From Omphiscola glabra (Eukaryota > Mollusca > Gastropoda > Lymnaeidae): DNA of 64,000 nucleotides. Numbering within the stretch: position 1 is the stretch's first letter; each line of letters starts with the position of its first letter. This document shows, piece after piece, positions 49,501-60,500 of this stretch. Location: NCBI GenBank assembly GCA_964017045.1, contig OZ024809.1, positions 1,240,001 to 1,304,000 on the forward strand, written 5' to 3'. A program made the translations under genes and the position numbers. The notes under the pieces were generated by a model. That model saw only the letters and a program-made list of their open reading frames with translations. It was not told the DNA's origin and did no database searches.

Positions 49501-52500
49501 TGTAAATGGTATTGGCACCTCATTAAAAAGTTTCACAACTGCTCTGAACAATCAATTGTCCACTAAGAAACAAAACCCTAAATTGACCAATGATCAGAGC
49601 CCATTTAAAAACAACTATCATATATACCTATCATGTTTCTTGCCAATTCAGAGAAAGCATCGCAAATCTTTTTGCGAACGGGCTGAGATGCCTCCTGGTG
49701 AATGGCTGTCATGAGTTCTTGTTTGACACCATTCTGAATATCAGGGGAAATTTGGGGCCACAAAGATTCAAAGTTGCTGGTAAATAGTCTTCTGAGCAGA
49801 ACAGCCGCAAGTGCACGTTGCTGATGGAAAAATATTGTGAAAATAAAAAGTCTGTAAAAGAAACATTGCAGCCAACATAAAATTTTAGACCTATAACTCT
49901 CAAGTCCTTATGATGAATAAGCAGGAAAATTATGTTACTTTAATAAAATAACTATCGGTTTAACTTACGCTAAATTAATTGTATCAATTTAAAAAATAAT
50001 AAACATAATTAAAATCTTCACAATACCTCCAAAGAAGTTTCAATATTTCGTATGGCTTGAATAAGACAAACCAGTTTATCAGGTCCTGGAACATTATCAT
50101 AAGTTTGCTGGGAAGAAACAAAATTACGGTATTCCAGATTATTCACACTTAGGTTGGAATGGATTTTTGTATTTATCTTTCATAATTCATGGCTGTAATA
50201 ATCTAAAACTATAAATAACAGAATTTTGTTTTGTCTAGGAGAGCGGGCAACAAGTTGGCAATATTGTCATTTAAAAGCCTGTTTAGTTGTTGAAAAGTGT
50301 GTTTTTTCTGTGCCTTGCCTTCATCCTGGTTTGGGTAATCTGTCTTCTCTCTGGTTTATTAATGTATTGCCAAACTTTTCTTTTCACAGTATCACACATT
50401 TTACATTTATTAATACGCATTTATTGTGGTTAAAGAGACTTTGTGTCAAGCAACTTTAGACTATTTCTTTTTATTCCCCACTCCATCAAATTATAAAACT
50501 TATACAACCCCATAACAGATTCATGCAGTCCCCCCTCCACAGATGTGGGGAACATCATTTATGGAAGGCCCCTAGCTTACAGATGTGGGGGACATCATTT
50601 ATGGAAGGCCCTTAGCCTACATGTTATATTGTTCATATTGTATTGGTAGGCCCTATGTATTGATATAGGGCATCACTTATTTTAATGCAATAAATTCAAT
50701 GCAAAAGGTAAGACTTTTTTTTAACAATGGTTAGCTTTTTTTAATTAACTTATTTCATAATTAAAATGACTTTAACAGTTAAATATATATTTGTTCAAAT
50801 ACAACAACCATCAAAACAAATTTTAAGATATCAAACAAAGTAATTTCTTTTATCATCCATGGCGCCATTGTGGTGTGCAAGGAGAACTCTTCCGTCTTCA
50901 AAGGTTTGTTCTACTATCTATTTTCCCAAATGGATGTTTTTAGATTTAAATATAGTTGTTTTTTTTATTACCGTACTCTATTTAGTTACATCCTTGTGTC
51001 AGATATTTCTAAATCAATGGGTTTTGACAAATTTAAATATATATTTCTAACATGCTCTAGGCATCTTGGAAACCATGGGGCCATCCATGCAGGGACGTGC
51101 GAAGGTGGTACTCAAACCGGGCAGTCAATATCAGAGCGTGCATATTCTATTAACTATGAGCTGTAGTTTCAGGCTCGCTGAGGGCACCACTTTTCCTTCA
51201 CGGGGGCCTGTATCAATTAATGATGCCACGCCTCTAGATTTTTCTGGTGGGTGTTTGCGTGTCAGGTGGAACAATGTTTGTTAAAATGTGTACTTTATTT
51301 TTTTAACAAATTTGTGATGATTTCGTTGTCAAAAATGGTGATTTACAAAGAGGCAAAAAGCAAACAAAAAATAATGACAACAGGGAAGTGACAACAAGAA
51401 CAAACATTTCTAATAAAGTAATGAGTCTGTCCTATTACTATTATATCACATCACTAAAACTGTCTCTCGCTTGACAGCTATCCAGTTAGGACTCCTATAA
51501 AATTAGAGTTGACTTACTACAGACCACTTAAACCCCTTCTTTGCCTACTATGAGATGACCCACAATTGCAAAGAAAAAGTCCTTCCACTTCCACTAGCCT
51601 TGTAAGTGGGCAGTCCCTCCTGGGCTAGATACTTTTTTTTCTTGATGTAGAGGGTAGCATTTTGGGCCAACTGAAGATTTTGTTTTTATTTTAAGTTCAT
51701 GATAGTGGCCAGAAAAAATCTCGGCCCGCCACCTGCAACACTAACCCTCTCATTCATCCACTGAAACTTTCTCTTTCATCCCTGGTCCCTAATGTATGTC
51801 AAAATCATGTGCACACGCCATCTCTCTGGTTTACATCTCCTCCTAACAAAATTCCTGGTCCGCTCATTACATTTCCCTGGTCCACTCATAACATTTCAAA
51901 GGTTCACTCATTACGAGGATAGATGAAGATTTATTTGTTTCTTATTTTGGTATTTAAAGTGGGGGGAAGGGTTTGGTTTGGGGAGGGGGTCTACCCTCAC
52001 AGTCCCATTAGATCATTTTGCAATACAATTGAAGCAGTAGTCTTCCTTTTGTTACCAAAGTTTTATCATACAGGTACTTTGATTTTCAACTAATCAAAAG
52101 CATTTTTAGCATGTGTGTCTTTTTTTCACTGTTGTTGGGTCTTTGTGGTATCAGCAAGGATGTGTTTGTTTCATTTCTTTTAAAATGTGTAAGTTGAATT
52201 TGGCTAAAATGCATTCAGCAGCAGGGCCGGCGAATCTTCCACGGTACATAGGACATGGAAATTCCCCAGGTCAACTACTGGCCATGGTTCTGTTTTTCAA
52301 AAGATTTCAAAATTTAGCTCCGTAATTATTTGTTTTTTTCTTCTTCTCATTTTGTCTTGAAAAAAGTGTGAGGGGTTCTGGAGAGGGGTCGTTACATTGC
52401 GACATTGTAGAAATGAATAGCATATGGGTACTTCGTTTTCAAAAATAAAAAAATAGCAAGTTTAACCAATTGCTGGTAGTTTTCCAGTGTTCAGCTTGGA

Positions 52501-54559
52501 TTTTCTCATTTTATTTCTATTGAATCTCGTAAGTTGAATTTTAATATAAACCGAATGGAAAATTAATTTTAATTTATATCAAAATAGCTGTATGGATCGT
52601 CAGATTATTATTATTATTATTATTAGTGGTCTTAAATAGGGCTGGGCTCACAGCACAGTACCGGTATTAAAATATTAGCAAAAAAGACACAAACTTGATA
52701 TTAAAATAAAATATATCTATGTAATAAAGAACAGCAGTATAACAACAAAACAAAAACAATGTATATTCACCCCACCCAACCCAGAACTTTTACATGTCAA
52801 GCCATGGACGGCAGCCAGCCAGCATCGTTTATCGGTCAGAGGGGGGAATCAGTCGGGGTAGTAGAGTTGAAAGACGTGTTTTTTGTGCAGTTTTGAAGGC
52901 CTGGGTGGTTGGTATATTGCGGATGTGAAGTGGCAGAGAATTCCTTGTTTGGGGGCGCAGAAAGAGAAAGATTGTTCACCATATGTTTTAGTGTGTGTCT
53001 TAGCAACGGACAAAATATGCGTGTCTGCAAAGGAGCGAAGCTGTCGAAGGGGTGAATAGACAGAAAGAAGTTCGGTTGGATAGGAAGGGCAGGAATCCGA
53101 GAAAAAGTTGTGACAGAGAACAGACATCTTGTAATCAATGCGTGCCCGTATATGGAGCCAATAAAGTGAGTGGAGTAGTGGAGTGACGTGATCACGTTTT
53201 TTTGTCTTTAGAACTAGCCTAGCAGCTGAGTTTTGAACCTTTTGTAGTTTTTCTATGAAGTGTTTTGGTGAACCTGACAGAAGAGGGTTGCAACAGTCAA
53301 GAGGAGAGAGAACAAGAGCACAGACTAGTGTTTTTGTTGCGCTGTGAGGTAGTGGCTGATGGAGCTGATCTGGCGGATAGAGGTGGATGCAGAACGACAA
53401 ATGTGAGAGATATGTTTATCGAGAGACATGTTAAAGGTTAGAAAGAATATAACCAAGATTCCTAGCGGATGATGTAAACTGTATGTCAGAGTTACCTACT
53501 TGAAAAGAGGTGGGGAGAGTTGAGGTAGAGGATGATTTGTGATTGTTAATGAGGAGTGCTAATTATGTTTTTGACATGAATAACGCTCGGTAAAGAACAG
53601 GAAAGTTATCATTCTCATCATTCAGGTCCAGCCACCATAAGTCCAGTGTTGGGATTCCCCAAATTGATGTTACTGCGCTTAGGCTGAGACGACTCTTGGC
53701 AAAACTCATGCCGAACTGCACATTTACCTTGAATTTTATTTAAAAAATTTATGGAAATTTCATTTTAATTTGCTTTACATAGACCATATCGATTATCAGA
53801 TTTAGTGTAGATGTGTAGTATGTGTGTGTAGTACGCGAGTAATGCTCAGAAAGGACAGGAAATTTATCACACCCAGTGTTCAGGTCTTACAATTGGTTTA
53901 TTTACTCTAAGTCCAGTATTGGGATTCCGCTGCCTAAGTGATGTCACTCAGAGTCTCGGCGCTTAGGGTGAGACAACTCTTGTCTTACCTTAGCCCTAAG
54001 CGCAGTGACATCATTAGGCAGAGGAATCTCAATAAAACACATACCGTTAACCCAAAATTTCTTTAAAATCAACGAAAATACATGACAAACTAATTGGAAA
54101 ATAATAAATACTTAACTTTTATTAATTTATTGGCATATTATTGGAGTGTTTTAGTTTTAATCCATCAGGTAAATAGGGAGTTTTAATTTAAAAACTTAAT
54201 TATGCGCACTCGACCATGGCGTTTAATTTACTGCACTAAAATAAGAGAGTACCACTATCATGAACACCATACTTTTTGGGCTAATTTTTCTTAAATTTTA
54301 ATTATGGCATGGGAGCGCCTAACTTTACATCACTCGGCACTCATCCTCTCGTGGCGGTAATTAAAGATCATGCTTTCGTGCCAGCTTCAAACCCTTATTA
54401 GTTATCGTATTGATTTAAAATAATGATTAAGTATGTAAAAATGTGAATGTCTTCAAAGGAGTAGGATGTAAGAAAGTTTACCTCAGACTGAGTTCGTGCG
54501 TCATTGTCAGAACTCATAAGACCCAGGAGAAGAGCCTGCATATCCTGTGGACCCGCCAT
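34437..54559 (-). CDS. IPO5: Importin-5 (karyopherin beta-3 / RanBP5), complete
   Basis: Twenty-six coding exons in transcript order: 54559-54482, 50107-50027, 49820-49628, 49499-49397, 49224-49128, 47884-47780, 47316-47191, 45973-45853, 45509-45422, 44877-44771, 44539-44415, 44232-44143, 43975-43802, 43221-43121, 42978-42777, 42218-42086, 41952-41891, 41486-41330, 40985-40810, 40180-40013, 39610-39488, 37708-37634, 37333-37189, 36870-36624, 36179-36038, 34526-34437. All use GT-AG and phases agree throughout, giving 1102 residues against about 1097 in human IPO5. The product is a HEAT-repeat nuclear import receptor that binds RanGTP and carries ribosomal proteins and histones. Strong family segments include [37 protein letters not shown] and [20 protein letters not shown]. 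It converges with CAPN5. Many introns carry minisatellites, two of them derived from the gene's own exons. IPO4 is the nearest alternative, but identity is much closer to IPO5. Confidence 0.96.
34744..35255. repeat. 45-bp minisatellite, about 11 copies
   Basis: Eleven near-identical copies of a 45-bp unit starting GGTGTATAACTTTATGAAAC and ending TTTTTACACTTTAG, in IPO5 intron 25. The period is 15 codons, so it stays open on both strands. Variation is mainly GACTGACAT versus GACTGGCAT. Confidence 0.96.
35290..35798. repeat. 21-bp minisatellite, about 24 copies
   Basis: About 24 copies of a 21-bp unit AATGCCAAGATGGAGATCCA plus C, drifting to ATGTCAAGATAGAG at the right end. IPO5 intron 25, only about 30 bp from the 45-bp array. 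All three forward and several reverse frames stay open; these are not proteins. Confidence 0.97.
36256..36498. repeat. Decayed transposon-like end plus a 31-bp repeat
   Basis: CAGGTCTGCACAACTC at about 36257 followed by GGCGGGCCG and GTGCGGGCCG resembles an hAT terminus with its GC-rich subterminal part. From 36405 about three copies of a unit containing GGCGGGCCCCATGTTGTGTA follow. IPO5 intron 24. Confidence 0.5.
37356..37545. repeat. 65-bp repeat, 3 copies
   Basis: Three copies of a 65-bp unit with TCACAAAGATTATAAATAGT and a GATGACGTAATTC segment (a CRE-like TGACGTAA). It lies just upstream, in the transcript sense, of IPO5 exon 23 (acceptor at 37334). Confidence 0.88.
37797..37860. repeat. 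16-bp repeat, 4 copies
   Basis: Four copies of ACAAAGCTTTATATGG with a fifth degraded one, in IPO5 intron 21. Confidence 0.85.
38055..38965. repeat. 44-bp minisatellite with compound units, about 20 copies
   Basis: Tandem 44-bp units starting TCCCATTTATTTATGTTGAC and ending CTGATTTTGCC. Some units, clustered at 38570-38730 and at the right end, carry an internal duplication of AAATAATGTATCACT, making longer compound units linked to a TTTCTG variant. IPO5 intron 21. Confidence 0.95.
39075..39500. repeat. IPO5: 50-bp minisatellite made from the IPO5 exon 21 / intron 21 junction
   Basis: About eight copies of a 50-bp unit. On the - strand each contains TTTGTCAAACTTTTAGTAAG or the variant TTTGTCAAAGTTATAGTAAG, that is, the last 15 bases of IPO5 exon 21 plus its GTAAGT donor, then TTTTATCTTGGCATGAAAAT. 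The copy at the right end is the real junction (exon ends at 39488). Copies nearest the exon match it best. Confidence 0.93.
39488..39610 (-). CDS. IPO5: IPO5 coding exon 21
   Basis: A 41-codon phase-0 exon (residues 830-870), [20 protein letters not shown] through MPYFVKLL. Its 3' end and donor are the source of the 50-bp array that follows in the intron. Reading through the true donor gives VSFILA and then a stop, so use of a downstream duplicated donor would truncate the protein. Confidence 0.93.
40682..40760. repeat. 21-22-bp repeat, 4 copies
   Basis: Copies of CAAGTTAAACCCTCCGGGTGA with drift, in IPO5 intron 19 just downstream of exon 19 in the transcript sense. Confidence 0.8.
41043..41180. 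repeat. 43-bp repeat, 3 copies
   Basis: Three copies of a unit containing TTTAGGTCTACATCGGCTCT and TACCACTAAGTTGTATTTC, in IPO5 intron 18 about 60 bp from the exon 19 acceptor. Confidence 0.88.
45240..45421 (-). repeat. IPO5: Two decayed tandem copies of the IPO5 exon 9 end
   Basis: On the - strand, just past exon 9, GACATAGAAAATGAGGAGCA (about 45267-45295) and a GACATTAAAGTTGATGAAGA copy (about 45328-45365) parallel the exon sequence GACATTGAAGATGATGAAGA. Both are preceded by CTGTCAG; the first keeps GACTCGTAGAT, resembling the true donor GACTC|GTAGGT. The unit is roughly 70-80 bp. Inserting either as an exon would break the frame, so they look like fossils of a local duplication. Confidence 0.7.
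45422..45509 (-). CDS. IPO5: IPO5 coding exon 9, acidic loop
   Basis: Encodes about residues 302-331, including [20 protein letters not shown]. This matches the acidic loop of importin-beta proteins that bears on Ran binding and cargo release. It starts after ACTGCAG and ends in phase 2 at GTAGGT. Confidence 0.92.
46030..46700. repeat. 29-bp minisatellite, about 23 copies
   Basis: Near-identical 29-bp units GATGTACTAGATGTGGTTTT plus GATTTACAT or GACTTACAT. The T/C variant is clustered: GACTTACAT at both ends, GATTTACAT in the middle with one exception. IPO5 intron 7, just upstream of exon 8 in the transcript sense. Confidence 0.96.
47625..47745. repeat. 45-bp repeat, about 2.7 copies
   Basis: Copies of a unit with AAAAAGATAAGAGGTATCAA and AAGCTAATGAAAAGATATC, in IPO5 intron 6 right after exon 6. 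Confidence 0.88.
47948..48240. repeat. 93-bp tandem repeat, 3 copies
   Basis: Three almost identical 93-bp units starting AGTTACAGAGAGAACATTGG and ending GTCCTGTATCTTAATCAT, in IPO5 intron 5. The period is 31 codons, so it yields open frames on both strands that simply repeat. A smaller CTCCAAGAGGAGA-type repeat lies at 48470-48595. Confidence 0.93.
50108..52609. other. IPO5 intron 1, first part
   Basis: Gene-free. Two copies of ACAGATGTGGGGGACATCAT plus flanks lie at about 50530-50625. GC-richer patches at 51060-51260 and 51690-51960 look like old transposon fragments but show no terminus or domain I can name. Confidence 0.5.
52610..53560 (-). mobile_element. CR1/Jockey-like LINE, 5'-truncated 3' end of the reverse transcriptase ORF
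   Basis: On the - strand, a broken open frame carries the C-terminal part of a non-LTR retrotransposon ORF2: motifs AATKTLV-like [59 protein letters not shown] and [14 protein letters not shown]. The order is typical of CR1/L2/Jockey-type elements. Frame breaks occur at both ends. The 3' UTR runs to about 52610, where a TAA microsatellite tail follows (ATTATTATTATT on +). It is nested in IPO5 intron 1. A shorter copy of the same 3' end lies at 6640-6873. Confidence 0.85.
53570..54045. repeat. Diverged direct duplication with a long hairpin
   Basis: Two diverged copies of a segment with GTCCAGTGTTGGGATTCC lie at about 53640 and 53915. The second contains an inverted repeat: ATTGGGATTCCGCTGCCTAA at about 53926 pairs with the reverse of TTAGGCAGAGGAATCTCAAT near 54034. 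Inner arms also match (GCGCTTAGGGTGAGAC against TTAGCCCTAAGCGC). The result is a 110-120-bp hairpin, perhaps a small MITE. Confidence 0.6.
54482..54559 (-). CDS. IPO5: IPO5 first coding exon with start codon
   Basis: ATG (54559-54557 on the - strand) begins [20 protein letters not shown]. This aligns with the N-terminal helix of IPO5 proteins, and the 26 codons end in phase 0 at a GTAAAC donor. The donor is acceptable but not perfect. The start is supported by position relative to the family and the Gly/Ala-type second residue. Confidence 0.85.
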
Positions 54560-57500
54560 CTTCTCATATGTGTTGTAATGGCATGCTCAATAACCCTTAA
54601 CCCGGATATACCTTCTTGTTATTTCCCTTGTTTTTTTTTTTTTTACACAAATGATAAGGGGACGTTAATAAGTTATAACTTCTAAGTAAATTGTTCAAAC
54701 TTTGAAATTGAGCCTATAAATCCTTAAGCACTGTCTGAATATCCCTAATTTCTCCACATAACAATATTACTATTGCATTTCTACTATCATTACTGAGACA
54801 TTAGTCATCACTCATACTACTTCAAATATAATTTTTAAACATAATGGGCGTTCCGTGCGTTCTCTTTGTATGACCACTATAACGGTGTCCGTAACTAACA
54901 TATTAGTTTCCTTCTCAGAAGATCATAAAATATTTTTATTTTCAAAAAATTATGTCGTTAATATAACTCATCACTAAATTTAGAGTAGCAATAGGCACAA
55001 CCTGCTCGACTAGGCTCCTGCTTAATCAGCAATTAATAATTGAGATGCAAGGACAAAGGGTTGGTTTGTAGTCTCTGTTTTACATTATTTACAATCTCGT
55101 CGTTTTTTATTTATGGATTGAGACATTAGCCAAGCTCAGGTCACTCAGGTGGTACCAATTCATATATACATACCATCTTCATGGATTGTCATAGGCTTTA
55201 AAATTATTTCATTTATTGTTAATATAGGTATTAATTTTAAAAATAATAATAAACATTCTTTTTGACAATTTTTCCTCAAAAATAAATAATTTTCCTTTCA
55301 CTTTCATTTATTTTTAATTTGGAAAGTTTTTTTGTTTAATTGCCTCCCCTGATTAAACAATTATTGTGTATAACCGGTACTTTACTTTATACATCATGCA
55401 CTTAAAACTTTTTTACAATTTGATGTTTAATTAAATAGATAAATAAAATATCTTTAAATGTGTTTACAATTTTGTTTGACATGCACACGTTTAATTTTAA
55501 AAATCTAAAAACGAAATTTTGTTTTTGTTGTTTTTTTATTTTATTTCACCTGTTTTCTTGGCTTTTTCCTGTATTCTTATTTTCAAATTTAATCTTGACA
55601 ATGTATCATAAAAACAGGTACAGTAATATAGGCATGTAGAGTGGTAAATCAAAGACAATTTGAAGATAGCACATTACAATCAACAACTCTTCACTCACTC
55701 TACAATAAAACACAAGACCAAATGTGCCAAACACGATACCAACAGCTATAGAAAGGGGGAGAATATGAAGATAGCAATGTGTAGACCTGCTCTGCCTTGA
55801 AAAAAACAAAAATTCTGCAATTTTTATTTTAAGTTTAATATAAAATATTTTTTAAAAAAGCTTCTGTTCCTATATCTAATTATATTTATTGTAATGAATC
55901 AAAGCTGTTTTGTTAGCAATAAAAGCAATTATTGCTATTTACATTTTAAAATGTTAATTATATGAGGCAAACGGTAATTTACAAGTTACTGCATTTCAAG
56001 TTAAATCATGGACAGTCGGATAGGGCTGAAAAATTACTTTAAATGATACAAAATGATGCAAATAAGTTCTGCTAGTCTTCCCAGCATTACAAGTTCCAGA
56101 CGGGTCTAGATAAAATAGTAGCTGATTCTTGCCAACACATAGACTTCAGACTAACACATGCAGATCTACACATTTTTTAGTTTTTTAGATCTACACATTT
56201 TTTAGTTTTTTAGCTCTCATATTTAAACTTAGAGTAGTTTTAATTAGGTGGAATTTTCCTCTGATTGGAAAAGGTGTAACTATGTACCATATTATTATAA
56301 GACACTGAAAAAATCTTTAAATATTTATTGATGATTTAGGCTAGTAACTAAATATTTGATTGAAATCATATTGTGGTTATCAACATCTCAACTTCTGTTG
56401 ATATACCATTTAAAAATTTAGGTCAAAATAACCAAATAAAAAGTAAACGAAAAGGCACTTGTAATTTAACTGTCCGTGTTAAATCAAATAAAACAGATTA
56501 TCGCCGGTTTATAATTACTTTATGTTTTCTTACTTTATATGTGAAATGGTTCATTTATCATAAATATGAAACTTTTTTTACTGTGAATGACATGAGGGAT
56601 TGGCTCGCCGAATGCTAGATGCCTAAAGAGTTGTTTTACTTCTGGGGATTAAAATATATTTTGTGTTTCTTTCTGACAGGATAAACTGTTTATAATTTGT
56701 AAATATTTGTTCTACGAAATTCAAGCAGATATTTTTTTTAAATATACTTTTAAACACAGCACAAAAAAGTTACTGATTAATGCTTTAATCTGAAAATGAT
56801 TTTTTAAAGTAAAAGCTTAGCTTGCTTTAAAATTTAGTTTTTTTAAAGAAAATTGTAAAAACTTTTTTTATTATTGTTTAGAATAAAAAATCAAAGTTAG
56901 TCTTAAAAATTATAACAAACCATTCACTCTAACAACAATTAATCTGAGGTACTCTACTACTACAGTAAAAAGAAAAACACACACAAAGAACTTTGCACTT
57001 ACATTGCATTTACATTGAAAAAGATACACACTTCTTTATTTTAAACAGGTGAAACAATTAAAGCAATCCTCACATTCCAATCATTGTTTTAATGACATGC
57101 TATAAGAAAAAGTTCAGGCATTAAATTACCAATACAAATGACCAAAAATCTTGTATTAAGTTTAACAGAGAAAAATACAGAACATTTTCTAAAACAGACC
57201 TAGTCTTTGTTAACCTATTCCAGCAAAAGAGATAACAAGATAACAAGCAGCATCCACTATTTTTGTTGGAAATTGAGCAATTAAGATAGTAACAACAACA
57301 GTGAGTCCTCTCTATAATCACATTCCTGTTCTTAATACAAGACATATGTCCTAGCTAGAACGGTCAGTTTTCTACATCCTTTACAGTAACACAACAATCA
57401 GTTGTCTCAAATCTACACAACATTTCTCATTTATTTCAATACCCAGTACGAGTACTTTGTCACATACTAGCTGGCAGCTCAGTTAATACAAATCAAACGA

Positions 57501-60500
57501 GTACCTTTTCTAAACCTTTTCTAAACTCTGGCCATTGTTAGCTTCACTTTGCAAACAACTTGAGTGCATGTTTATTTACTTTAAAATATCAAAAAATTCC
57601 TTATTATCTAATAATGGTAACCTATTAGTATTATACTAGTTAGCTGACATGAACAAATTAATTTAATTGACTTACAAAAACTGCAGCCCCTCCACAAAAT
57701 TAATAAGACTCATCAAATTAGAGTCATCACAAAAGTTGAATGCACTTTGCAACTAGCTGCCTAATAAATTTTTTAAAAATACAAAGTAATTTACATGATT
57801 AGAAAAAGGGTTAACTTTAATCAAACTCATATCTTCAAATGATAATCTAATAAAACCCAGTGCAGTTATAATTTAAAAATAATTATACGATTTTTGGTTA
57901 CACAAAATGCTGGACTGCAATTAACAGCTCATTTTCACTGAAATTCAGTAAGGGGGTATCCATATGGGTAGATAGTAAGTGTTTGAAAAGGGGGGGGGGG
58001 GCTTTCTCCAACAGGGTGGGGAAGAGCCTGAAAAACTTTTGAATGAGCCATACAAATTTAATCTATTAAAATCCCAAAAAGTGGTTGGGGGAAGACGTTT
58101 AAATTTTCTTTGCAGTAGCTGATCTGGTCTGTTTCGTTTACTTTGTCACAAACTATATTTGAATAAATAAAAAAACTAATCTATTGTGAATTGATTAAAT
58201 TTTGTGTTGGGGTGAAATGACAGTGCATATATAAAATTTAATGTGGGGATGTCCCCTAAATGTATTTCTCTTAGAACTACTGTATAGCTACTTCTTTACC
58301 TAAATATGATTTATTTTGCTCATCTTATAGCAAAGTGAAGCAAGAAGCTTAACCAAAGAAATAAAATGTTAATGCTTCAAAATAGAGTTTCTCTGAATAA
58401 AAAAGAACTGCAGCAAAAAGATGATTGAGACTGGCGCACATTACTTTTCATGTCATTCATTGAAAGGCACATAAAACTAAACCATTGGAAACAATGAAAC
58501 CATGTAACAAAATCTATGATTTATGAAGATCAAGACAGGAGCTGGAAGGAAGCCCAAGCTCTCTGTGAAATAGAGTAGAATATACTTAATTTTTTAGAAG
58601 TAGATTTAATCTATAGTTGGACCTGTGACTTTAACTGCATCTTTGGCATTACCATCAGGGTTAAGATAGATTCAAGACAGAGACAAGATTTGTAGATCTG
58701 GATTTAATATAATAATTCATGTGACAGGAAAAAGAAAAGCCAACACGCAAAACAGAATTTTTTTTTTTTTAAAACATGAATATCATGTTTTAAAGAAATT
58801 TCTTCACACTCCTATTTGAATTTTTTTTTTTTTACTCAACGTAATGTAAAAATTCCCACTTGAAAATAAACACAAAGCAAAATAAGCTCATTTTATGCTG
58901 TATTTAAGGGGACAACATCAGCCCACTTAATTCCAATATACATATTCATTTACAGCATTTGACACCAGTCTACTTATACACGACCAAGTTGACCAAATAA
59001 GTGCATGGCTGTAGAGTTGGGGGTTTCCGTAGTTGGTAAGATTAAGAGAAAGAGCTCAAAGAATTTCTCTGAATCCACATTATAACTTTAAAAGGGGATA
59101 GGGAAAGATATTGTAAAATGATGTTTTTACCACCATACCCTGTATGGCATCATTATGAAACTTTGATGTTGAGACCCGAAGCATGTAAACACAATTATTA
59201 TTATTATTCATATCAAATCTACTTGTTATTTATTCTAGTTCATAGATTCTGTCATTATCATAGTTTTTCTACAAAAGGACTGGTCACCATTGGTCCAGAG
59301 TTTCCACTGCAATTTGACAACTGGATTCAGAGGTAAAAATGCATTCCCAGATTCTACAGCCTTGCACTCTTGTCAGCTTGTAACCACTCCCAGACCTCGC
59401 AAACAAAAAAGCCATTTTTAAAATCAACAAAGAGAAATATTTAAGTGTGTCATATTGTTGTACAAAGCACACGGTGACAACACCAATGTATTCACATCAA
59501 CTGTTTCTATATACATGAACAAACACTTGTCTAAGATCACTTCCAAGTTAATTATGTATATCTTGTTTAGTCACTGAGACAATAACAACTGTATCAACAT
59601 TCAATATGTAGTAATTTTTTATTATTTTAAAACAAAGCAACAACAGAGTTGACTTATCAACAGCTTGGACTCCATGGAGACCAACAGATATGTAAAAGTC
59701 ATCTATCAACTGTAACCTTAGGCCAGTTTACTTCCTTATAACTTTACAAGTAAACTCACAAGAAAAACTGATTCATTGAATTCTTGATGCCTTAATAGGT
59801 CATTGCAAAATATTAATAAAGACCAATTTGTTTATTTTCTTATGATTAAACAGTGAGTCTATTTAAGTTGTCATTGCTCGGTGCCTCCTTTTCTATTAAG
59901 TGTAGCCCACTGATAGATCAAAAATCTAGATATAAGATCTAAACAGACTCTTATTCTGGTTAGGAAGTGACATTCCCCTAATAATAAAAACAAAGTCTAA
60001 TGCATCAATTAGCTATGCCTTGTTCTATTCATTCTTGTTATAACAAATGAATTCTACAAGAAAAAGACAAAAAAAATCCTAGAGAAATGTTTAAAAATAA
60101 GTGGCCTGATGGACACAGTTCAGTTGACTGTTAAAATTTCCATAAGTATGACAGGTAGATCTGGTTCAGCATTGATAGACATTTCAGTCCTTAACCTAGA
60201 CACCTTTCATGGCAAGATAAGCCAATGAGGCAGTTTTAAGGGTGTTGAAAAAACAAACACTTAAATAACAAGTGGTTTTTTTAAGTCAAGAAAAAATTCA
60301 ACTTTTCATGTGACAAGTTCTATAACTTCAATCAATAGAGTTAACAAAATCATCTGATATTATCTAGATGAATTTATTTGCAGTCTTCAAAGATCTTTAA
60401 AACATTAACAAAAAAATCTAAAAGTCAACAATGCCAGTGTTATAAATTATGAATTGAAACTTATTGCTTAGAGAATAGCCTCAACATCTTTGCTAATCTA

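Noticed and set aside
55606..55809. 67-codon hydrophobic - strand open frame
   Set aside because: Isolated, no splice context or homology I recognise; AT-rich DNA easily gives hydrophobic frames.
56373..56618. 81-codon + strand open frame between IPO5 and the TBL1-like gene
   Set aside because: No recognised domain or promoter; codon use resembles flanking AT-rich DNA.
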